NCBI GenBank assembly: GCA_002376965.1 | Contig: DFOV01000179.1 | Location: forward strand, 1-5,157 | Source: Gammaproteobacteria bacterium UBA3532 | GTDB lineage: Bacteria; Pseudomonadota; Gammaproteobacteria; Enterobacterales; UBA3532 | DNA length: 5,157 nt | Direction: 5' to 3' | Part shown: piece after piece, positions 1 to 5,157 of the stretch | Layout: every line of letters starts with the position of its first letter | Position numbering within the stretch: the stretch's first letter is position 1 | Notes under the pieces: generated by a model | What the model saw: only the letters and a program-made list of their open reading frames with translations | The model's database searches: none | Told to the model about the DNA's origin: nothing | Position numbers and translations under genes: made by a program

Positions 1-371
1 TATACATGGTGGCGGATATCATCCTTGTTCGGGAATAGAACACGTTGCCCTCGTTGAATCAGCAATACGTGAGGCTGAAATGCTTTGTTCACCTGATCCA
101 TGATGGCCAGTTTAGCAGAGTTATCCAAAATGGCAGGTGTAGGCAGGGTGACAATGGCATTGGTGACCGGCAGGTTATTTTGGTCAACTATGAGTAGGTC
201 TTGAGCATAGCTTGTGGCGGGTAGCGCTATACCTCCGATGAAAAGCACTCTGAATAGTACACACAGCAGGCGTTTCAAATACCTATAACTAAGGGTACTG
301 AACTTGGAGGCTAAACTGGGGCGGAGATTTACTGATTGGCTGACTTTTTTATTCACTCGACTTGGCGTCAT
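1..371 (-). CDS. Exported cupredoxin-like protein (methylamine-utilization / plastocyanin type), 3' part beyond window
   Basis: Reading the minus strand from the ATG at 371-369 gives an open frame of 123 full codons that leaves the window at base 1. Residues 1-34 are polar and basic. Residues 35-53 are hydrophobic and are followed by S-Y-A at 54-56, a plausible signal-peptidase I site before QDLLIVDQ. The mature start (about 57-80) looks like the small beta-sandwich entry of this family. It is followed by AIMDQVNKAFQPHVLLI (89-105) and by FPNKDDIRHHV (113-123). This D-Q-x(n)-F-x-P-H pattern followed by F-P-N-x-D-x-x-x-H-H-V is what I recall from proteins annotated as methylamine utilization protein or plastocyanin-like. 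One His of the HH pair would be the first copper ligand; the remaining ligands lie outside the window, so copper binding is inferred. Likely periplasmic. It follows the beta-helix gene on the same strand, but a promoter in the 93-base gap suggests separate transcription. No clear Shine-Dalgarno precedes the ATG; GTG at codon 6 or TTG at codon 32 are alternative starts. The edge truncation is a window artefact. Confidence 0.8.
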   Translation of the reverse strand, partial: MTPSRVNKKVSQSVNLRPSLASKFSTLSYRYLKRLLCVLFRVLFIGGIALPATSYAQDLLIVDQNNLPVTNAIVTLPTPAILDNSAKLAIMDQVNKAFQPHVLLIQRGQRVLFPNKDDIRHHV

Positions 372-374
372 GTA

Positions 375-405
375 AGAGGCAATTCTATTGAGTATAGTTG
401 CCTCT
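375..405. repeat. Perfect 8-bp inverted repeat surrounding the -10 of the cupredoxin-like gene
   Basis: AGAGGCAA (375-382) and TTGCCTCT (398-405) are exact reverse complements with 15 bases between them. Further pairing is possible inward (383-388 with 392-397, including G-T wobbles and one mismatch), so the site could also fold as a hairpin. It spans the predicted -10 (391-396) and start of transcription, the usual place for a repressor operator. There is no T-run after it on the minus strand, so it is not a typical terminator for the upstream beta-helix gene. Confidence 0.5.
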
Positions 406-418
406 GGAGGATTGCCAA
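391..418 (-). promoter_or_regulatory. Sigma70-type promoter of the cupredoxin-like gene
   Basis: On the minus strand TTGGCA (418-413, five of six consensus bases) and TATACT (396-391, five of six) are separated by 16 bases. The predicted transcript start is near 384, giving a leader of about 13 bases before the ATG at 371. This is a consensus match by eye, not a measured promoter. Confidence 0.55.
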
Positions 419-464
419 CCCGACTTGACTATAGCAGGGCGCTCCGTTTTGCCCAGCTCTAAGC

Positions 465-2675
465 TTAGTTGATTATTTGCCAGTCGAGATCAACTGGTGC
501 TAGCGCATCAATATTTTGAATATTGTATCCTTGCAAAAAATAGATCGCATTATTGCCGGTGTTTTGGTGACGCCAAAGTAAATCACTGTTGCCATCGCCA
601 TCAAAATCGCCCAGCTGCTGGATGTGCCACTTGTTATCTGCAACGGTATTTATTGGCCCATGTGATGTGATAGAGCCCTGATTCACTATATAAAGCCAGT
701 TTTGGCCGCCGACGGCGTGGCGCCAAACGATACTGGCATTGCCGCTATCGACCGTCCCAATCCCGACAACTTTCCATGCAGGGTCTGCTTTGATAACGAG
801 CTTACTTGCTTTGATTTTGGCGCCGTTCATTTGATATTGCCACAAAGTGCCGTCGTTATGCCGCCACAGGATATCGGCATTGCCATCACCCGTCAGATCG
901 CCGGCTGCCACAATCTGCCAGGCAGGGGTATCGACATTGGTAACCGGCATGCTGGCAGCTATGGAGGTACCGGCCATTTGATAGAGCCAAACTTGCCCAG
1001 TTGTGTTGTTATGCCATAGTATGTCGGCTTGGTGATCACCATTGAAGTCGGCTATTGCGCGAATAGTCCAGTTCAAAGGCACAGTGGGTAGGGCGGCTCC
1101 GCTGATAGCCTGATGTCCGCTGTGTAGATAGATATACAATGCGCCGGTCTGGCTATTTCGCCATAAGGTGTCTGTCATGCCATCCCCATTAAAATCGCCA
1201 GCCCAAGCTCCCCATTCAGGAGACACTGTATAGCTCGCGATGCTTTGTGCGATGGTGCTGCCGCTCATCAAATACAGCCAGGTCTTTCCGGTGCTTTTAT
1301 TATGCCAGCTAATATCTGAGCGGTTGTCGGCATTGCGATCCAAAATAGTGAAAGCAGGGACGGGAGCTTGCCATCCGGTGTGAGCGCATGCATCGGTTGC
1401 CAACGCCTGGTAGTTGCTATCTAACGCAACCACCTTCTCCAACGATTGCACATCATAACCTTGGGCTTGCCACTCAGTCAGATTATACAAACCGCCTTGA
1501 GCGCCAAAGTTGGTAGCACTAAAGAAGTCGAATAGCATGGAGTCGGTGGTATCGGTATAACAGTTACTATCAGATACAAGAGAGACTCCTTCACCATATT
1601 GAATATCTGAGCCGTATGGCCAGATCCTATAGCGGGAATCCCATAGCAGATTGTTGTTAACCGTGGTATTTTTGGCACCCAAGCCAACGGCATCAAAATA
1701 GCTCCCGTCATTGCTGCCTGAGCGCAGGTAAATTTGTGATCGAATAAAACTATTGTGATGAATATGGACGTCATGGGTAAAAGGTGGGCGCGTGCCATCT
1801 TCCTGGTGTACCAAGACGCCCTGATTATCAATAAATAGATTGTTATAAACTTCACTTCGATTTTGATTTAGGGATACGCCGTGTCCTGCTAAGGCTTCAA
1901 AGCGGTTGTCGTATATGCGCGTATAACCGCCAGCGCCGGTTGATGCTTCTCCATGTTTGTAGTAAATCCCGCTTCCTTGGCCATAGAAGTGATTCCGCCT
2001 GACAGTGACATCGGTTGCCTGGTAAAACTTGATGTAGCTTCCGAGCTGACCGGTGCTTGCTTTGGGAATGTAATCGTGAAATTCCGAGTCTTCAATGACC
2101 ACATTGTCGTAACTGTGGATATAAAGAAAGCCTGAATCATCGAAATATTCGATATTGCGAAACTCCATATTGGTAAGACGAATATCTTGTTCTGGTACAT
2201 CCCAGCCAATTCGCATGCCTTTATTGAAGCAGTCTTCGACAACCAGCCCGTCGAAAATGACATGGGATACGCCATCGACCAAGATACAGCCACGCGCTAG
2301 ATCACCGCGGATAATAGCCCCTCGGGGTGTATATGCCTTAATGGTGATCGGCTGTAGTGTAGTGGGCTGCGGATCACTAAAGTTCGTATATTTATTAATG
2401 TTGATGATATAGTCGGTGCCGTTATTCTGGTAGTAGTGGCTGTAAACACCATCCAGCAAATACAAAAAATCTCCTGCTGCCAATTGCGGAATCAGTGTCT
2501 CTAAACGACCGGGATTGTCGATAGATCCATTACCAGTGCCATCCGGAGTGGTATACCAGCAGCGGCTGTTGCCCTCGGCTTCGCACAGGGTGTCGGCCAA
2601 GGTGGAAGTCACCAAAGCCATCCCAAGCAAGGCCGTGAATAGGGAAAAGTCGCTAATCTTTTTTAATAACCGCAT
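465..2675 (-). CDS. Secreted right-handed beta-helix protein with C-terminal FG-GAP/VCBS-type repeats
   Basis: This 736-residue protein starts at the ATG at 2675-2673, preceded by a strong ribosome site (GGAAGG, 5 bases from the ATG). Residues 1-27 form a signal peptide: MRLLKK, a hydrophobic core, and cleavage likely after T-L-A at 25-27. Residues about 36-80 (TPDGTGNGSIDNPG, then AAGDFLYLLDGVY) resemble the entry strand of pectate-lyase-like beta-helix proteins. Residues about 105-350 contain the short repeating turns of a right-handed parallel beta-helix, such as VIFDGLVVEDC, VVIEDSEFHDY, VTVRRNHFYG, TRIYDNRFEAL and VHIHHNSFIRS. Residues 442-736 are six repeats of about 49 residues, mostly with calcium-loop motifs such as DFNGDGMTD. 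Six cysteines in the mature part (31, 39, 130, 149, 372, 430) suggest disulfides in an extracytoplasmic protein. Proteins of this fold are often polysaccharide lyases or carbohydrate-binding surface proteins, but I cannot point to a catalytic set, so the substrate and activity are unknown. No sortase, autotransporter or PEP-CTERM signal is seen at the C-terminus. Confidence 0.9.
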   Translation of the reverse strand: MRLLKKISDFSLFTALLGMALVTSTLADTLCEAEGNSRCWYTTPDGTGNGSIDNPGRLETLIPQLAAGDFLYLLDGVYSHYYQNNGTDYIININKYTNFSDPQPTTLQPITIKAYTPRGAIIRGDLARGCILVDGVSHVIFDGLVVEDCFNKGMRIGWDVPEQDIRLTNMEFRNIEYFDDSGFLYIHSYDNVVIEDSEFHDYIPKASTGQLGSYIKFYQATDVTVRRNHFYGQGSGIYYKHGEASTGAGGYTRIYDNRFEALAGHGVSLNQNRSEVYNNLFIDNQGVLVHQEDGTRPPFTHDVHIHHNSFIRSQIYLRSGSNDGSYFDAVGLGAKNTTVNNNLLWDSRYRIWPYGSDIQYGEGVSLVSDSNCYTDTTDSMLFDFFSATNFGAQGGLYNLTEWQAQGYDVQSLEKVVALDSNYQALATDACAHTGWQAPVPAFTILDRNADNRSDISWHNKSTGKTWLYLMSGSTIAQSIASYTVSPEWGAWAGDFNGDGMTDTLWRNSQTGALYIYLHSGHQAISGAALPTVPLNWTIRAIADFNGDHQADILWHNNTTGQVWLYQMAGTSIAASMPVTNVDTPAWQIVAAGDLTGDGNADILWRHNDGTLWQYQMNGAKIKASKLVIKADPAWKVVGIGTVDSGNASIVWRHAVGGQNWLYIVNQGSITSHGPINTVADNKWHIQQLGDFDGDGNSDLLWRHQNTGNNAIYFLQGYNIQNIDALAPVDLDWQIIN
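468..1352 (-). repeat. Six tandem FG-GAP/VCBS-like repeats within the beta-helix protein
   Basis: Protein residues 442-736 contain six units of 48-50 residues. Each opens with a D-x-[DNT]-x-D-x-x-x-D loop and continues with (I/L)xWR/H, a T-G turn, an aromatic strand such as WLYxM, and a closing W before the next loop. The loops begin at D446, D494, D543, D593 and D690. The fifth unit, near residues 640-650, has no such loop. Units of this kind typically build a beta-propeller or bind calcium outside the cell. Divergence between units is high at the DNA level, so this is an old duplication rather than a recent tandem array. Confidence 0.85.
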
Positions 2676-2680
2676 AACAG

Positions 2681-2690
2681 CCTTCCTTCT
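2681..2690 (-). promoter_or_regulatory. Ribosome binding site of the beta-helix protein gene
   Basis: The minus strand reads AGAAGGAAGG, then CTGTT, then ATG. This purine-rich Shine-Dalgarno sequence with 5-base spacing supports the ATG at 2675 as the true start, in agreement with the signal peptide beginning there. Confidence 0.7.
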
Positions 2691-2900
2691 TTGATATTGT
2701 CAGAATCTGTATCTTTCTGTTTATGAGAGCTTTTCTAATGCATTTGGCGCTACTCTACATGTCATCCAGGTTCTTTGCCAGTAGTTGCAACCTCGATGTC
2801 TCGGTACTGCGACAGGTTGAGCGTAGCGCAGTGTTAAAGATACTTCTGTGATGCCTTTCTCGGCCTTGACTAGTTGGTGGATTTTATTTGTTTATTCTGA

Positions 2901-2930
2901 TTGACAGGTGTTATTAAGCCAGCGTAAAAG
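2901..2930 (+). promoter_or_regulatory. Candidate promoter of the DUF1704 gene
   Basis: A perfect TTGACA (2901-2906) is followed 18 bases later by TAAAAG (2925-2930), a four-of-six -10 match. Transcription would begin near 2937, about 25 bases before the ATG at 2962. The -35 is strong and the -10 weak, so this is a tentative call. Confidence 0.4.
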
Positions 2931-2961
2931 GAAGGATATTCCCAATTTTAATTAACGGTTG

Positions 2962-4098
2962 ATGAAACAAACCATGACAACAACACTGCACCAACTTGAT
3001 CAAGCATTGTATGAATGTATCAGTGGTATTGATATTCTCGAAGCCGTAGCTCCTGTGAATTATAAAGAGGAAAGGGCGCGCTTTTTCCAATCCAATTTTT
3101 CATTGAATCCTCGCTTTGCCTATAACGAGCATAATGTAGACTTATTTAAAACTAAGCGCGCGCTCTATCAACTGCCGGTAGAAAGTTTACAAGACAGTGA
3201 CTTAGAAACGCTCTACGGCGATATTATTGAGTCTTATGTCGATAAGCTGGATCAGTTCAAGTCGGTCGGAACGACTGACTTTTTATACGATTCACTGCGC
3301 TATTATGGTGAACCCAGTCCTAAGGACATTGGCAATGCGCGTTTCATTTTACATCTGCCTGATGACTTAGACCCGCGCCAAGATACACTGCTAGATGCCG
3401 CTGTCATTGCCAGTCGTCTCGACGTCTTTGGTCAGCGATATGGTTATGAATACCAGATATCACTTCACGATAGCATGATTGCCAATGCCTTGGTTTCCGG
3501 GCTTCGAATCAAAGTAAACTCATCTGCTCGCGTCACACAAACGGAATTAGATGCACTAGCCCACCATGAGTTGGGAGTTCACTTGGTAACAACGCTCAAC
3601 GCGCGCAAACAACCGTTGCGGATTTTAACTCTCGGTTCACCAGTCAATACCACCACCCAGGAGGGGTTGGCGATCTTGTGTGAATACCTTTCAGGAAACT
3701 TGACACTGAGCAGGCTGAAAATATTGGCTCTGCGCGTCCTGGCTGTGCAGTCAATGATGCAAGAAAAAGACTTCAAACAGACCTTCCTGATGCTTAAAGA
3801 ACAATATCAAGTGCTAGATGAGCAAGCTTTCACGATCACTGCCAGGGTATATAGGGGCGGCGGGTTCACTAAGGACTTCCTCTATCTACAAGGGTTACAT
3901 CAAATGATGAATGCCTACGAGCAGCGTGATGACTTTAACAACCTGCTCGCAGGTAAGGCGTCGCTGGAACAACTTCCGCTTATTACACGCCTTATTGAAA
4001 AAGGCATACTCTCTGCGCCGGAGTTAATCAGCCCTGCCATCGAATCGCCGCAACATATTGATCCAGTTAAGAAGTTCATTGCGCATGCGATTAAATAG
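2962..4098 (+). CDS. DUF1704 / QEGLA-motif family protein, putative zinc metallopeptidase
   Basis: The protein is 378 residues from the ATG at 2962; TTG at 2959 and ATG at 2974 are alternative starts, and an in-frame TAA at 2953 bounds the frame. Numbering from the ATG at 2962, the central region holds A-H-H-E-L-G-V-H, giving an HExxxH zinc motif (H202, E203, H207). It also holds the family signature Q-E-G-L-A at 233-237, whose Glu234 is the likely third metal ligand. A conserved R-V-Y-R-G-G-G-F-T-K-D segment lies at 295-305. This matches the family called DUF1704 or flavohemoglobin expression-modulating QEGLA motif protein. Its eukaryotic relatives (MATCAP/KIAA0895) are tyrosine carboxypeptidases acting on tubulin with the same HExxxH arrangement. 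The bacterial substrate is not known to me. There is no signal peptide or membrane segment, so it is probably cytoplasmic. It lies 85 bases before smpB on the same strand. The family call is secure; peptidase activity is inferred from the intact motif and homology. Confidence 0.88.
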   Translation: MKQTMTTTLHQLDQALYECISGIDILEAVAPVNYKEERARFFQSNFSLNPRFAYNEHNVDLFKTKRALYQLPVESLQDSDLETLYGDIIESYVDKLDQFKSVGTTDFLYDSLRYYGEPSPKDIGNARFILHLPDDLDPRQDTLLDAAVIASRLDVFGQRYGYEYQISLHDSMIANALVSGLRIKVNSSARVTQTELDALAHHELGVHLVTTLNARKQPLRILTLGSPVNTTTQEGLAILCEYLSGNLTLSRLKILALRVLAVQSMMQEKDFKQTFLMLKEQYQVLDEQAFTITARVYRGGGFTKDFLYLQGLHQMMNAYEQRDDFNNLLAGKASLEQLPLITRLIEKGILSAPELISPAIESPQHIDPVKKFIAHAIK

Positions 4099-4167
4099 GG
4101 AACCCTGTTTGGCATAGCGTCAAGCTCTATTGAACAGATCCAGATACTAATTGACCTTCGTTAGCGC

Positions 4168-4173
4168 TATAAT
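4168..4173 (+). promoter_or_regulatory. Consensus -10 element directly upstream of smpB
   Basis: A perfect TATAAT sits 10 bases before the smpB ATG at 4184. Its predicted transcription start is about 4180, so the mRNA would have almost no leader. The expected -35 position (about 4145-4150, TACTAA) matches poorly. The TTGACC at 4151-4156 is only 11 bases from the -10, too close for a normal pair. A transcript reading through from the DUF1704 gene could also supply smpB. Confidence 0.45.
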
Positions 4174-4183
4174 CAGTACCACT

Positions 4184-4660
4184 ATGGCAAAAAAATCAAA
4201 AAATCAAAATCAATCGAATGTCATCGCCCAAAATAAAAAGGCGCGACATGACTATTTTATCGAACAAACCTTTGAAGCTGGCGTTGTGCTTGAAGGCTGG
4301 GAAGTTCGCAGTATTCGCGATGGCAAGGTGCACTTGGTAGAAAGCTACGTCTATTTAAAAGACGGCGAAGTCTTCATATCTGGCATGCAGATACACCCAC
4401 TGCTTAGTGCCAGTACCCATGTAATCCCTCACCCGACCCGAATTCGTAAACTACTCTTGCACAATCGAGAGATTTCTCGGCTTATCGGTCAAGTCGAGCG
4501 CAAAGGCTATACTTTGGTGCCCCTAAAACTTTACTGGAAAAAGCAGCTTGTTAAGCTCGAAATTGCGCTGGCAAAAGGCAAGCATTTACACGACAAACGT
4601 GCCAGCCTCAAAGAGAAAGAATGGAATCGTGACAAACAGCGCTTAAACAAACTTCGCTAG
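4184..4660 (+). CDS. smpB: SsrA-binding protein SmpB
   Basis: This is the small protein partner of tmRNA in trans-translation: it binds the tRNA-like domain of ssrA RNA, takes the place of the missing anticodon arm, and delivers the complex to stalled ribosomes. The product is 158 residues, close to the 160 of E. coli. Family hallmarks are visible in order: a basic N-terminus [24 protein letters not shown] (17-33), [12 protein letters not shown] (38-49), SYVYLKDGE (54-62), [18 protein letters not shown] (76-93), [12 protein letters not shown] (108-119), and the tail [17 protein letters not shown] (131-147). H136 with D-K-R at 137-139 corresponds to the tail region that enters the mRNA channel and is needed for tagging in E. 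coli. The ATG at 4184 is chosen because SmpB proteins start MAKK; an upstream TTG at 4151 would add 11 unrelated residues. No Shine-Dalgarno is seen before the ATG. ssrA follows 59 bases downstream, the E. coli order. Confidence 0.97.
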   Translation: MAKKSKNQNQSNVIAQNKKARHDYFIEQTFEAGVVLEGWEVRSIRDGKVHLVESYVYLKDGEVFISGMQIHPLLSASTHVIPHPTRIRKLLLHNREISRLIGQVERKGYTLVPLKLYWKKQLVKLEIALAKGKHLHDKRASLKEKEWNRDKQRLNKLR

Positions 4661-4699
4661 GTTCATGTAAAACTAAACGTATCGTAAAGGCTTCAACCT

Positions 4700-4708
4700 T
4701 GTTACAAT
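4700..4708 (+). promoter_or_regulatory. Extended -10 promoter of ssrA
   Basis: TGT followed by TACAAT (TACAAT at 4703-4708, five of six) forms an extended -10 with the TG at 4700-4701. Transcription would begin near 4715, giving a precursor with a few extra 5' bases that RNase P would remove at 4720. No good -35 is seen, which is common for extended -10 promoters. Confidence 0.55.
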
Positions 4709-4719
4709 ACAAAGACTAA

Positions 4720-5081
4720 GGGGACGACTTGGCTTCGACGGAGGTCGCGAAACCTAAGGTGCATACCGAGTGGTGAGAGACACTCGTAAATCAATCTTTC
4801 AACTTAAAGTAATCGCAAACGACGATACTTACGCTCTAGCAGCTTAATAACCTGCTAAGCCCTTCCACTCTTGTTTGTCTATGGACAGAGGCTCGGAAGG
4901 TCACCCTACATAGAATCGCTAGCAACTCATGCCTGTGGTGTTGCCGCTAAAACTTAACAGGCCCGCTGTATGTAGCCCTGCCCGCCGGGTGGCATGCAGT
5001 TAAATAATAGGCGGAGCTAAGTATGTAGAGCCGAAGGCAGAGGGCTTGCGGACGCGGGTTCAACTCCCGCCGTCTCCACCA
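4720..5081 (+). ncRNA. ssrA: Transfer-messenger RNA (tmRNA, 10Sa RNA)
   Basis: This is a one-piece tmRNA of 362 bases, almost exactly the E. coli length. The 5' end GGGGACG (4720-4726) pairs over 7 bp with CGTCTCC (5071-5077), followed by discriminator A and an encoded CCA (5079-5081). Position 3 is a G-T(U) wobble (4722 with 5075), the alanine identity element needed for charging by alanyl-tRNA synthetase. The T-arm is a 5-bp stem GCGGG/CCCGC (5054-5058 with 5066-5070) around the loop TTCAACT. The 5' domain has the conserved GGCTTCGACGG and CGAAACC segments and AAGGTGCAT. The tag frame is at 4815-4850 with its stop codons in the loop of helix TAGCAG/CTGCTA (4837-4842 with 4852-4857). CCTTCC (4861-4866) with GGAAGG (4895-4900) marks a pseudoknot stem, and CTACATA/TATGTAG segments mark a later long-range helix. 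Together with SmpB it rescues stalled ribosomes. Confidence 0.98.
4815..4850 (+). other. Proteolysis-tag reading frame inside ssrA (ANDDTYALAA)
   Basis: The resume codon GCA at 4815 begins the frame A-N-D-D-T-Y-A-L-A-A, ended by two TAA codons at 4845-4850. The charged Ala of tmRNA is added before it, giving (A)ANDDTYALAA. The C-terminal Y-A-L-A-A is the degron read by ClpXP and ClpAP. The middle D-T differs from the E-N of E. coli. Confidence 0.95.
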
Positions 5082-5087
5082 ACACCC

Positions 5088-5119
5088 AAAAGGGCAACGA
5101 TTCTCCGTTGCCCTTTTTT
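5088..5119 (+). terminator. Rho-independent terminator of ssrA
   Basis: AGGGCAACG (5091-5099) pairs perfectly with CGTTGCCCT (5106-5114) around a 6-base loop ATTCTC, followed by a T-run through 5119. The A-run at 5088-5090 can extend the stem into the T-run. It starts 6 bases after the tmRNA CCA end. Confidence 0.95.
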
Positions 5120-5157
5120 ATTGCGCGCTAGTGCGTACCTGTGCGGGTTCCTGCGGG

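Larger units (their letters stand above)
2676..2961. other. Divergent intergenic region between the beta-helix and DUF1704 genes
   Basis: This 286-base stretch separates two divergent genes, so it should carry promoters in both directions. A plus-strand candidate promoter is listed separately. No convincing -35/-10 pair was found on the minus strand for the beta-helix gene, and no open frame of useful size or RNA gene is visible. GCGCTAC (2747-2753) and GTAGCGC (2823-2829) form a 7-bp inverted repeat 69 bases apart, too distant and short to interpret. Confidence 0.6.

Noticed and set aside
434..468. Possible terminator after the beta-helix gene (GGGC/GCCC hairpin and the palindrome CTAAGCTTAG at 459-468)
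   Set aside because: The hairpin has only about four pairs and no T-run follows it; the palindrome is too short to fold alone and overlaps the stop codon.
702..1019. Plus-strand open frame opposite the FG-GAP repeats
   Set aside because: It lies wholly inside the well-supported minus-strand gene, has no recognisable domain or ribosome site, and is a by-product of the repeat coding bias.
1478..2293. Minus-strand open frames at 1478-1855 and 1889-2293
   Set aside because: They overlap the beta-helix coding region in another frame on the same strand, with no family features; the overlapping gene explains them.
2747..2829. GCGCTAC / GTAGCGC inverted repeat in the divergent region
   Set aside because: Seven bases with a 69-base gap is near chance expectation, and no further pairing between the arms was found.
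3579..4115. Minus-strand open frames at 3579-3776 and 3915-4115
   Set aside because: They are antisense to the DUF1704 gene and have no recognisable protein features.
4151..4173. TTGACC with TATAAT as a normal -35/-10 pair for smpB
   Set aside because: The spacer is only 11 bases, far shorter than the usual 16-18, so the TTGACC is probably coincidental.
4151..4183. TTG at 4151 as an upstream start of SmpB
   Set aside because: It would add 11 residues not typical of SmpB and would place the TATAAT element within the coding sequence; the MAKK start at 4184 fits the family.

Overview
The window looks like a chromosomal segment of a gammaproteobacterium. Supporting signs are the one-piece tmRNA with a tag peptide close to those of Escherichia and Pseudomonas, the order smpB then ssrA, an SmpB that reads much like the E. 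coli protein, and a secreted beta-helix protein with FG-GAP/VCBS-type repeats of a kind common in marine and polysaccharide-degrading members of the class. The genus cannot be fixed from the sequence alone.

Left part, minus strand: the 5' portion of a gene for an exported cupredoxin-like protein (methylamine-utilization/plastocyanin type) runs off the left edge (1-371). Its upstream gap holds a good sigma70-type promoter whose -10 lies inside an inverted repeat. Next, also on the minus strand, is a large secreted protein (465-2675): signal peptide, right-handed parallel beta-helix, and six C-terminal FG-GAP/VCBS-type repeats, one of which has lost its calcium loop.

Middle: a 286-base divergent intergenic region (2676-2961) separates the minus-strand genes from the plus-strand block.

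Right part, plus strand: a DUF1704/QEGLA-family putative metallopeptidase (2962-4098) with an HExxxH zinc motif, then smpB (4184-4660), then the complete ssrA tmRNA gene (4720-5081) and a strong rho-independent terminator (5088-5119). SmpB and tmRNA work together in trans-translation, the rescue of stalled ribosomes and tagging of unfinished proteins. Each appears to have its own -10 element: smpB a perfect TATAAT only 10 bases before its start codon, and ssrA an extended -10. The DUF1704 gene has no evident functional link to that pair beyond position.

The last 38 bases (5120-5157) hold nothing I can assign. I see no CRISPR array, insertion sequence, toxin-antitoxin pair or defence system. 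The window is mostly ordinary core genome, and the observations worth following are small-scale.
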